This document shows positions 22,325 to 31,347 of a DNA stretch of 64,000 bases, piece by piece. Numbering within the stretch: position 1 is the first letter of the stretch; each line of letters opens with the position of its first letter. The notes below the pieces were generated by a model, which was given only the letters and a program-made list of their open reading frames with translations, was not told the origin of the DNA and ran no database searches. Source of the stretch: Paraescarpia echinospica (Eukaryota; Annelida; Polychaeta; Sabellida; Siboglinidae); NCBI GenBank assembly GCA_020002185.1, contig CM034541.1, forward strand, positions 29,153,345 to 29,217,344, written 5' to 3'. The position numbers and the translations under genes are program-made.

Positions 22325-22452
22325 GGAGACGACAGTGTGAAGGTGCCCTTTATCCTTCTGCCAAACACGGAGAACGAGGGACAGTTTGCCTTCACCGTAA
22401 CCAGTATCAACATGCCACAGAAACTGAAGGCGCACTCATGTGCATTGTAAAA
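22325..22452 (+). pseudogene. AP3D-like exon 17 (appendage), frameshifted
   Basis: Acceptor GTTACCAG. It reads GDDSVKVPFILLPNTENEGQ, FAFTVTSINMPQKLK, then needs one base restored near 22428 to continue GALMCIVK before GTTAGT. The length of 128 nt is one short of 43 codons, which fits a single-base deletion. The family has VPVPFQLPP...QYVFTIQSI.MAQKLKG. Confidence 0.9.
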
Positions 22453-22599
22453 GTTAGTCTAAGTGCTGTGTCTGTCACAGGCATTGGTAGATCATGGCCC
22501 TCCAAACCACATGGTCGTTTGTAGTTTATAGCAGTTCTGTTGTTAGCCTTGGTGCATTATATTGCATTTTCAAGCTAGTGGCTAATTTAGTGGAGAAAA

Positions 22600-24935
22600 A
22601 GATAATCGTTAGCCAGACAACACCAAGGTCTGTAGGTACCAGAGAATAACTGCAGACCTTGGTGTGGAGGTAGAGAAGAAAGGGAGGTGGAGTTATTTTA
22701 TATATTAAAGAATGTATACAGGCTGATGAAATAAAATTAGAAAGAAAAGCAGATTGCAAAGAAGCTGTTTGGTGTAACATAGTTACAGGAAACTTAATGT
22801 TAACAGTTGGGTTAATTTATTGAAGTCCAAACATAAGCATAGAAGAGAATGAAAAATACAAAATGCTAAAATGTAAGTAAGCAAACGGGACTGTATTATT
22901 GTGGGGAATTTTAACCACGGGCATGTACAATGGAAATCTCTACAGAGTATGGGGAGTAAGGACCACAAGTTTTTAGTTTTAGTTCAAGATATTTTCCTTT
23001 CTGAACATGTGCTAGAACCAACCAGGGGTGAGAATGTGTTAGACATAGTTTTGTCCTCACAGAATGAATTAGTTGACAATGTCAAAATATGTGAGCCACT
23101 GGGGAGTACTGATCACAACCAGATACATTTTACCATCAAAGTAAAATCAGAAAGGAATAGTAAAAAGCAGTATAGGAGAAATTTCTACAAAGGAAGGTAT
23201 AAGGACATGAGGAAATATTTAGCAAAGATAGACTGGAATAACACACTGAAAAATAAGACCAACAAAATGCTGGAATATATTAAAGAGTGAAATTAAGTGT
23301 ATAGTCGATAAATTTGTACCCTTCAAAAAACAAGGGAAACGGTCCAAAAAGAAACACTTATCGAAAGAAGCCATTAGAAAAATTAAATACAAATAAATGA
23401 TGTGGAAGTCATAGATGTACTGGAAATGATGAAGACTACAACAGTTATAAAGAAGCACTTAACCAAGCTACAGCTGAAATTAGAAATTCAAAGAAAAGCT
23501 ATGAACGACAATTAGCTAGTAATATAAAACATGACAGCAAGAGTGTTTATGCGTATGTTCGAAGCAAACAGAAAGTTCAAGATAAGGTCGGTCCTCTAGA
23601 AGATAGTGCTGGAAATATAATATCAGAGGGAGTCTTATTGGCAGAAGACCTGAATGAGTACTTTAGTTCAGTGTTTACCAGAGAAGATATTAGTTCACTT
23701 CCAGTACCAGAGGCTATGTTCAAGGGGATTGGGATTCCGCCCAAACTACTGTTGGAAATTGTAGAACAAATTAGCGTACCGCTTGCAACAGTTTTCAATT
23801 TGTCATTAGAAGAGGGAGTGGTTCCTTTAGAATGGAAAGAGGCAAACATTATTCCGTTATTTAAAAAAGGTTCGAGAAACAAGTCAGAGAACTATTGACC
23901 AGTGAGTTTAACATCAGTGATTTGCAAATTATTAGAAACACTAATTAAAGATCACATGGTGGATTTTCTTGTTAAACATAATTTGATAAACCCATCTCAA
24001 CATGGTTTTTTTAAAGCGAGGTCATGCTTAACAAATATGTTGTTTTTTGGAAGACGTCACTAAGTGGGTAGATGAGTGAACACCAGTAGATATCGTCTAC
24101 TTAGATTTTCAAAAAGCTTTCGACAAAGTACCACATCAAAGATTACTGCTTAAAGTAAAGGCCCATGGCATAGAAATGGTATAGTGAACTGGATAGAAAA
24201 ATTGCTGATTGACAGAAGACAACGTGTAGTAGTTGATGGGGTGGGACTTCAAACTGGAAATCGGTATTCAGTGGGGTACCACAGGGATCAGTACTAGGAC
24301 CTATATTATTCTTAATATATATCAACGATTTGGATGATGAAATAACAAGCAAGGTGTTGAAGTTTGCGGATTATACAAAAGTGTTTAGAAGGATTAAAAG
24401 TGATGGAGATAGACAACATTTACAAGATGATCTTGACAAGTTGATCAAATGGTCTGAAAAGTGGCAAATGCTGTTCAATTTTGGGAAATGTAAATGCCTC
24501 CACACAGGACATGGGAACGAAGAGGTAGAATATACAATGGGGGGTACTGTACTAAGTACTACTGTAAAAAAAGGACTTAGGGTTAACCATTAGTGCTGAT
24601 ATAAAGGTTTCAGAGCAGTGCAGAATTGCAGCTTCAAAGGGAAATCAAATCCTTGGATTAATTAGGCGAAACATAACGTATAAGGAAAAAGAGCTAATAA
24701 TACCGCTGTATAAAACAATAATTAGGCCTCATTTAGAATATTGTATTCAAGAGCAGGCCATATCTCAGGAAGGACATAGATATGCTAGAAAGAATGCAGA
24801 GGAGAGCAACTAAAATGATACCAAAACTGAGGGATCTTAGTTACGAAATACGCCTACAAAAGTGCAGCTTAACAACACTAGAGACCAGGAGTTTAAGAGG
24901 AGATCAGATAGAAGTGTTTAAAAAATGAATGGTTT
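22600..24935 (+). mobile_element. CR1-like LINE (family A), endonuclease plus RT, degenerate, 3'-truncated
   Basis: The longest LINE in the window. The endonuclease part reads GGGVILYIKECIQADEIKL, then IVGNFNHGHVQW, TRGENVLDIVLSSQNELVDN and GSTDHNQIHF. The linker is open at 23638-23897 (VPLATVFNLSLEEGVVPLEW). RT landmarks are YLDFQKAFDKVPHQRLLLK, VPQGSVLGP in a shifted frame, and KVLKFADYTKVFRRI, where FADD has become FADY. The element then reads WSEKWQMLFNFGKCKCLHTG. Many stops and indels follow, so it is dead. It breaks off at GTGTTTAAAAAATGAATGG and is followed at once by the 94-bp exon array, which it therefore flanks or was cut by. Confidence 0.9.
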
Positions 24936-24940
24936 TGAAA

Positions 24941-25690
24941 GCGACACAGGAGAAGATTGACTTGAAGCTGAGTCTGCCCCGTACCTACTACTTGGCCGGG
25001 GTGCCATGTGATGGATGTGTAGAATGAAGAGGGAGTGACACAGGAGAAGATTGACTTCAACTTAGTCTGCTCCGTACCTCCTACTTGGTTGGGGTGCCTT
25101 GTGATGGGTGTGTAGAATGAAGAGGGAGTGACACAGGAGAAGATTGACTTCAAGCTGAGTCTGCCCCGTACCTCATACTTGGTTGGGGAGCCTTGTGATG
25201 GGTGTGTAGAATGAAGAGGGAGCGACACAGGAGAAGATTAACTTCAAGATGAGTCTGCCCCATACCTCCTACATGGTTGGGGTGCCTTGTGATGGGTGTG
25301 TAGAATGAATAGGAAGCCACACAGGAGAAGATTGACTTCAAGCTGAGTCTGCCCCATACCTCCTACATGGTTGGGGTGCCTTATGATGGGTGTGTAGAAT
25401 GAATAGGACGCCACACAGGAGAAGATTGACTTCAAGCTGAGTCTGCCCCGTACCTCCTACTTGGTTGGGGTGCCTTGTGATGGGTGTGTGGAATGAAGAG
25501 GGAGCGACACAGGAGAAGATTGACTTCAAGCTGAGTCTGCCGTGTACCTCCTACTTGGTTTGGGTGCCTTGTGATGGGTGTGTAGAATGAATAGGAAGCT
25601 ACACAGGAGAAGATTGACTTCAATCTGAGTCTGCCCCGTACCTCCTACTTGATTTGGGTGCCTTCTGATGGGTGTGTTTCTTGTCTTGTA
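24941..25690 (+). repeat. Exact 94-bp x 8 array; each unit is an AP3D-like exon plus a 28-bp GT-AG spacer (exon 18)
   Basis: ACACAGG recurs at 24944, 25038, 25132, 25226, 25320, 25414, 25508 and 25602, always 94 bp apart. Each full unit has an acceptor (GTGTGTAG), 66 nt in frame reading NEEGVTQEKIDFKLSLPRTS plus YL, and a 28-bp spacer that starts GTTGGGG and ends TGTAG. The family appendage has NDEGATHEKLDFRL..SSYLI at this point. Units 5, 6 and 8 share a GAG-to-TAG change, so the array grew in steps. Unit 7 has lost the acceptor AG (GTGTGTGG). 94 is not a multiple of 3, and the spacer carries stops in read-through. Confidence 0.95.
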
Positions 25691-26029
25691 GCAGTTGTTA
25701 GATGTCTACAGTGGACACTTGAAAGTCTTAAAGGACTAGTTTGCATTGTCCACTACCTGTTCATAATAGTAACCTGGCCATAATGGACATATTGCACAGT
25801 CTAGACAATGGCTACTACGGTCAAGTTTTACTGTGTATTGATAGGATTATGGTAGACTCACAACTAACTGCTCATTAAAATACTTGCAGGAGTTGTTTTT
25901 CAGACATGCTATTTGGATTCCATTTGGCAAAAATCCCACAATAAAAAAACCTTACTTAAAACAAAACGAACTAAGAAACGTCAGGTAGTGTAGCATGTCC
26001 ATAAAGTTTGAGACAATATGTAAGAGTTG

Positions 26030-26460
26030 TGGATGATTATTTGTAAGATTTGGTAGATATCCAATGGACATTTGCCAAAATAGTTGCAGCCACAGAGAAG
26101 GCTCTTTGGCTTCACCCACACTATGGAACAACATACCTCTATCCATTCGCCAGGCTCCATCGGCAGACATATTCAAAAGACAGTTATAAAAATGTACTTA
26201 TTTCACAAGGCATTTTAGTAGTTTTAATTATTTATGACATTTTATATAAAACACTTGCATTGTTCATAGTTTTGTATGTGTTTATTCTAGAGATACTTTG
26301 TAATTAACATATCTTAGATCTCTAGTTTTAATTTACCATAGTTTTTTATATAGAAATGTACAAAATTTTATGTTTTTAGCATGTATGAATTACTTTAATG
26401 AATTTGTAAAGCGCCTTTGAGCCGTTTAGACTGAAAAGTGTGCTATATAAGTATATATAT
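26030..26460 (+). mobile_element. CR1/L2-like LINE 3' end fragment (family B)
   Basis: It reads ASPTLWNNIPLSIRQAPSAD and IFKRQL, the usual C-terminus APTLWNSLP.SIR.A.S...FK..LK of CR1/L2/Rex-type LINEs. The 3' UTR follows, with AAAGCGCCTTTGAGCCGTTT and TGCTATATAAGT. It sits in the intron before exon 19. Confidence 0.85.
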
Positions 26461-26492
26461 TATTAAATATGGTGCTCTTACGTTTTTGACAG

Positions 26493-26617
26493 CGACGCCT
26501 TCACCAAGTTACTAGGCAGTGGCGACCTGGAGCACAAGTCATCCATGCAGGCGACAGTCGCCGACCCGGATCTTGCTCCAATCCTCGCAAAGATCTGCTT
26601 CCTCGCCCACTTTTGCG
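26493..26617 (+). pseudogene. AP3D-like exon 19 (appendage), intact
   Basis: Acceptor GTTTTTGACAG, donor TGCG|GTAGGT. It reads SDAFTKLLGSGDLEHKSS, a divergent middle, and ILAKICFLAHFC. The family has SDAFAKLLESGDLSMSS...LLAKICFHHHFSVVE. It joins in phase with exon 20. Confidence 0.9.
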
Positions 26618-27088
26618 GTAGGTCAACTCAAGGTCATCCACAGCGAATTGTTGTTCTTGCTGAACCATCCTCACAACCGAGAGGGTATATCATCTTGCTA
26701 AAATGCTGAAATTAAATGGAGCCAATAACCTTGTTACCTTCAAAATTTTATTGTTTGGGTTTTGGCCATGCAGTTGTGGCTGATATTACATGTAAGAAGT
26801 AGTACCCAGGTAGTTACTTGAACACACATTACCGCTCAAGAGAATGGTCAAACGGATAATTATTTTGGGATTCCCTTGAGTCTTTCATATGGGGTGCAGG
26901 CATCTGCACTGTTTTCACTGGTGGTATAGTCATGGACATCGGAGTAAGTTACTAGAAAAAAGTACAACCGATTTCACTAAATATATATGTTAACAGTTAC
27001 ATTCAAACAAGAAATTTTTAAAATTGGATGATAAATCCGTGTAGATATCATTTGCACCGGTTTGAACGTTGTGTTCGTTCGCTTGCAG

Positions 27089-27149
27089 TGGTGGAGCAGA
27101 TCGGTTACACGGCATCTCTGTACAACTGTTGCATCAAGTCAAGCTGCAG
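27089..27149 (+). pseudogene. AP3D-like exon 20 (appendage)
   Basis: Acceptor GCTTGCAG, donor TGCAG|GTAAG. With the split codon it reads VVEQIGYTASLYNCCIKSSC; the family has SVVERVDSCASMYSRSIQG. Its end phase does not fit the reading frame of the next exon, so a further indel is likely at this junction. Confidence 0.85.
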
Positions 27150-27343
27150 GTAAGTTAATTGTGCTGATATCCACTCCTGTAGTTGTGTCTTGTGCACTTA
27201 TATTTCCAAGTTATCACAAAACTACATTTGATGCTGTTGGTTTAATAATTGACATTGGTTTGTGCAATTTCATAAAAACTAACAGAATTGCGGTGACATG
27301 TGTTGACAATGTAGATTGGCACTATCAAACTGTTTTGTTTCAG

Positions 27344-27550
27344 CCAAACACCTTGAACTTTGACGGCAAGAGCAACGACGAATCAATATTGTTGAACGTC
27401 GTAGATGAGGTCCGACGCATCCTCACTACTGACTATGACTGTGTTCACTGCCGTGCTGCTAAATGTTGCCCCTGTCATCAATCAGGTGCTATATGTGGAG
27501 GCGTATTAAGTCGCACAGACCAAAGACGCAACTGCCTACATAAGGGCTAA
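27344..27550 (+). pseudogene. AP3D-like exon 21 (C-terminus)
   Basis: Acceptor TTTTGTTTCAG. It reads PNTLNFDGKSNDESILLNVV and DEVRRILTTDYD; the family ends SVDGKCSDSTLLSNLLEEMK. The open frame runs past the expected end to a TAA at 27548, so the native stop may be lost. No clear AATAAA follows closely. Confidence 0.8.
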
Positions 27551-27880
27551 TAGCATAGGGTAAATTACTCTCAATCTGCCTGTAGTTCAAGACAACCTCC
27601 AGACAGCCAAAATTGAGCTTTAGCACTGTTAGGAAACTAAGAATAGAGTGTTTGTAAGGTCTCTGATCTCAACTCCCTTCCCAATTGTGTCATCTGATCG
27701 GTTCGATTGTCCAACAGTCAAACTAATCTTGTGGCACGATTGCGATCGGGGAGTCGAGATAGGGGCGCTTACAAACACTATTGAGTTTGTGTGACAGACC
27801 TTCCAAATTTTCCGATATAGTAGAAATCTGGGTTTTGGTCAATTTACAAAGAATATGCTCCTGCTTTTGTTGTACTTGAC

Positions 27881-28820
27881 CAGATTTCTTATGTAATTCA
27901 GGAAATAAACATTTTGTAAATGGAGCTACCAACAAGAAACTGTCAAATTTTCGAACAAAACTCCCATTTTCAGATGCCTCATATGGGGGAGATCTCCAGC
28001 TATTGGATTGTCAACTTGGAAGGTCTGGGCTGGTGCCATTGTTCCAGTAAAGAAATACCTGGCATTTCCATACGTCAGTATAACTGCGGTGCCACTTAAC
28101 AATTAATTTGTAAATCAAACTAATCAATTTTGAGAATGCATGTTGTAGCCTTCGATGAAGGTGGTGTGCCTCTGTTTACATACAATTATGTGTTATTTAT
28201 CTATTGAATGTTTGCTAACTCTGATATTTCAGATTTATTAAATGTAGTATCCCACAATTTGACAATACGCTGTGGGTCGTTGTGGATGCTTTGACAGCCA
28301 CAACTGAGCAATGGTGATATGATGTACAAAGGGAATTAGACTAGTTCTTAAATTCATTCTGGTGTTGAATCAGTTGGTAGCAGTTCTTAAATGTTGGTCA
28401 GCCGAGATGGTAATTAATTGTTCCAAAGCATTTTCTTGGTTACATCATAATGTTATTTTTACCGAGGTAGACGTTCAAAGATGACAATTTGTGCAGCCAA
28501 GACTTTTTAAATTTTTTCAACATTTAAACACTGTTGGCTATGTAGGCAGTATTAGGTTAACTGGTTTGTTGGCAATATCCTTTCACAAATTAATCGTTAA
28601 GTGTCACAGCAGTTATACTGATGCATGGAAATGTCAGGTATTTCTTTACTGCGACAATGGCACCATCCCAGACCTTCCAAGTTGACAATCCAATAGCGGG
28701 AGATCTCCCCCATATGGGGCATCTGAAAGTGGGAGTTTTGTTCGAACATTTGACAGTTTCTTGTTGGTAGCGCCATTTACAAAATGTTTATTTCCTGAAT
28801 TACATAAGAAATCTGGTATT
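27881..28820. mobile_element. Long foldback element, arms about 238 bp (palindromic non-autonomous DNA transposon)
   Basis: The left arm (27881-28118) begins CCAGATTTCTTATGTAATTC. The right arm (about 28581-28820) is its inverted copy, ending GAATTACATAAGAAATCTGG. Arms match at roughly 90 percent over landmarks such as ATATGGGGGAGATCTCC and GACAATCCAATAGC. The 460-bp centre has no recognised coding sequence. It lies just 3' of the AP3D-like copy. Confidence 0.9.
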
Positions 28821-29790
28821 TCTACATGTCTTCCCCACAGTCAAAATTTTCATGTTTTTTTGTTTTATAAGTTTATTTTCACCAATAACTCATTAGCTTA
28901 AACTTACAATTGTGCAAATATGCACATGGAAGTGATCACAACAGTTTTTGTGATGGACATCACAGCTAAGTGTGCATGTGACAGACATAATGCAATGCTT
29001 GCATGTACAGTACAACTAAACACAAACACATGGAATCAATATCAAACCACATTGCATGTGAGACACTAGGGATACGCTAATCAATAGAGGTCGTAAAGTC
29101 AAATTTTAGTTTAATATGGCTAATCTGAGGGAAATCTGAACATGATATCTTCACGAAATTTTACATTAAAACAGGGACAGGATGTTTGAACATCCACAGA
29201 AATATGGCATTTAAAGATAACCAATTATAATATTGAAAAAATGTATGTGTTTCTGAGGATATTTATCTTACAGTTAACCTGAAATTAGAAGTATATAGTA
29301 ATATGTCATAAAATAATGACCATGAGACAAGAGGAAGGTGGTGAATTTGAAATGGGAATTTTTTTTGGGTCAGTTGTTTGTCTAGCCATTTTGTTGAGTT
29401 GTGCAGTTTATGGCAAAAATGTCCCAGTGTCGTGTGTGGCAGGTTCAAATCCTGCCTGTGTTCAGTATCCAAACACAACAGGTTGTGCACATACACTGAT
29501 TCCATTCAACAACTTCAGCCGCATTTTATAACATCACCGAATTGCATGGATATTTTATTTCCACCTATACTGGAAACTGTAGACGAAATTAGCATGACAT
29601 TTTAAATAATTATAAAAAAAATAAACATTCTTATGCTCTTGCATAACCCAGTTCACAAGAGATGGTGATATACATACGTATTTACGATATGCTGTTCTAT
29701 TCTACACGGTGTTTCAACAACCTGTGAAAACCTGTACTGTATTGAGTAGTGATCCACTGTCATCCACAGGGCGCAACAGTAAGTTCATTA
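28821..29790. other. No gene recognised
   Basis: AT-rich. A perfect 5-bp stem with a tRNA-like T loop (GGCAGGTTCAAATCCTGCC) occurs near 29442. The surrounding cloverleaf is not convincing, so at most it is an old SINE trace. Confidence 0.45.
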
Positions 29791-30020
29791 TATAGGAACC
29801 AGTGGGTCCAATGATACAGTGTATACACTGCCTACACTGTCTGCTCGGCGTCTCTCACACTCCTGACTGGGAAGCAACTCCGGCCGCTGGGAGCAGGATC
29901 CAGTGGGTTAGAGATAGGAATTGCCTCCCCTGTGTGCGGTCTTTTACTTCCCTTAGCACTGACACCAGATGGAAGGGACCAACGGCTTTTAGTGCTTTTT
30001 CCGAAAGACAAGGCAATGTG
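29790..30020 (-). repeat. Dispersed SINE-like family (copy 2)
   Basis: Read on the minus strand it has TCGGAAAAAGCACTAAAAGC, CGTTGGTCCCTTCCATCTGG and TGTCAGTGCTAAGGGAAGTA. The core is shared with 32214-32285 and weakly with 1625-1700. Confidence 0.55.
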
Positions 30021-30189
30021 AGATGAACACCGCTCTCCACTGTGAACAAATTTCAAAAGATCAAAATAATGTAAAGGAAGGTTGGCCCCACGATAATAGG
30101 GAAGCTTTGAGCCACTCCTGTAACGTTGTTAATACTTAACCGACGTTTAATTTGTCGAGTTATCTAGAAGCATGCTTTGATACTTACAA

Positions 30190-30245
30190 CGGGGGCAGGC
30201 AGGAAGGCAGTCAGGCAAGCAGGCAAGCAGGCAAGCAGGCACGCA
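30190..30245. repeat. (AGGC/AAGC)n short tandem repeat
   Basis: GGCAGGCAGGAAGGCAGTCA followed by GGCAAGCAGGCAAGCAGGCA; a 4- to 8-bp unit, followed directly by the MITE-like repeat. Confidence 0.9.
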
Positions 30246-30400
30246 AAGTGACGTGAATAGCGAGGTAACCGTCTTAGCGAGACTAATTTCCTATGTTTTA
30301 CTGCTGTGGAAATAATTTTGGGCTGTAGTAGATTGACCTTAATTGGGAGGTGACTATATTACTGAGGTGACCGTAAAGCGAGGTTCAGTTGTACAGGTCA
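30245..30400 (+). repeat. MITE-like dispersed repeat (copy 2)
   Basis: It shares AATTTCCTATGTTTTACTG, TGGAAATAATTTTGGG and TACTGAGGTGACCGTAAAGC with 7875-8070. It ends CGAGGTTCAGTTGTACAGGT. Confidence 0.55.
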
Positions 30401-30715
30401 GTGTCTGTACCAGGTCTGACAGTCGCCGTGAGTCTACCCGTCTTCTGGCCGCCGGGAGAGTTGCGAGGTATCGCCGCTATCGGTATATATATATATATAT
30501 ATATAAATGACTCAATGCTGGCCACCATTCCCGTACAAGCTCAAGAATCTAAAAAATAAGTCGGTGAAATTACTAACTGAAAATACACAGCTGTTCTCCG
30601 TCGACTGCTGTAGCGCCTTCCAGGCAGGGCCAGTGGCATTATGCCTTCGTCATCAACGGTCGCGGCATGACGTTGCATCATCCTCACCTGCCGAGCCGCC
30701 TCAGGGCGTCGGGCG

Positions 30716-31207
30716 ACCTGAGTGATGAGAGATACGGTGGGGTGATGAAAGAGGAGGTGGGGTGGTGACAGTGGCAGTGGAGTGATGACAGAGGCTGTGG
30801 GATGATGACAGAGATGGTGGGGATGTGACAGATGCGGTGGGGTGGTGACAGAGACGGTGGATGGTGACAGAGGTGGTGGAGCAATGACAGAGAGGCGGAG
30901 CAGTGGTGAAAAAGGCATTAGGATGAAGACAGAGGCAGTGGGGTGGTGACAGACGGGGTGAGGTGGTGACAGAGACGGTGGTTGGTGGCAGAGGTTGTGG
31001 GGCAATGACAGAGAGGCGAAGCAGTGTGGAAAGAGGCGTTAGGATGAAGACAAAGGCGGTGGGGTGTTGACAGAGTCGGTGGAGTGGTGACAGACGCAGT
31101 ATGGGGAAGACAAAGGCGGTAGGGCGATGACAGAGGCGGTGGAGTAATGACAGAAATGGTGGGGTGAAGTCAGGGGCGATGGGGCGGTGACAGACGTGGT
31201 GGGGCGA
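30716..31207. repeat. 20-bp minisatellite (about 24 units)
   Basis: Units of the type ACAGAGGCGGTGGGGTGATG, with many point changes and some 19-mers. The His/Pro/Ser-rich minus-strand frames (PPHRLCHHPTASVITPP-like) come from this repeat and are not a gene. Confidence 0.9.
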
Positions 31208-31210
31208 TGT

Positions 31211-31347
31211 TAAATCGACCCATACCTTAAAAGACGGTGTACACGTAAATAAAAAGTATTGGACTCTTGATAAGCAAAAGGCTTCCTTGTCCACCTGCCA
31301 TCTAGAGTTAATTGTCTGGATGGCAATCTTGTTAAATCATGTTAATT
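31211..31347 (+). mobile_element. Family A LINE 3' end only
   Basis: It begins AAATCGACCCATACCTTAAA and ends ATGGCAATCTTGTTAAATCA, matching the last ~130 bp of the LINE at 35.9-37.2 kb. It directly abuts the 20-bp minisatellite. Confidence 0.85.

Larger units (their letters stand above)
6268..27550 (+). pseudogene. AP-3 complex delta subunit-like gene, 5'-truncated and broken
   Basis: Known role: delta-adaptin is the large subunit of the AP-3 coat. It selects cargo on endosomes and the TGN for lysosomes and lysosome-related organelles. In this copy, 21 exons follow family order. They run from the mid-solenoid (KYLGLLAMS) through FAGELNPVA.KAQKKVPV, LDAWINEP, Lys/Arg-rich linker exons and the DDVNFWLSGSA segment. 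They then reach the appendage (SSYKLLAED, NVNVLDSLNSKL, TQEKIDFKLSLP, SDAFTKLLGSGDL, ILAKICFLAHFC, VVEQIGY) and a C-terminal exon (NFDGKSNDES). Introns are kept, so it is not a retrocopy. Breaks: TAG at 6296, 8217, 11987, 13250, 13328 and 21467; TGA at 14237 and 18349; frameshifts near 6308, 7455, 12002 and 22428. One solenoid exon (the VELTRLEGTRHG segment) is absent, and all N-terminal exons are absent. Several exons stay fully open, so decay looks recent. I infer a partial gene duplicate. Confidence 0.9.

Noticed and set aside
24893..25623. A ladder of similar minus-strand 61- to 63-codon frames (KSIFSCVASYSFYTPITRHP-like)
   Set aside because: Antisense shadows of the 94-bp exon array. The sense strand matches AP-3 delta and explains the periodicity.
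24941..25690. CRISPR-like array (regular 94-bp repeats)
   Set aside because: Units are contiguous tandem repeats with no unique spacers, and the genome is animal.
6268..27550. Sequencing error as the full cause of the AP3D-like breaks
   Set aside because: Single-base indels could be errors, but eight substitution stops, a missing exon and exon-seeded arrays could not. The nearby ACBP gene is error-free.
29430..29470. Possible tRNA T-arm (GGCAGGTTCAAATCCTGCC)
   Set aside because: The T-arm is perfect, but I could not build acceptor, D and anticodon stems from the upstream sequence.
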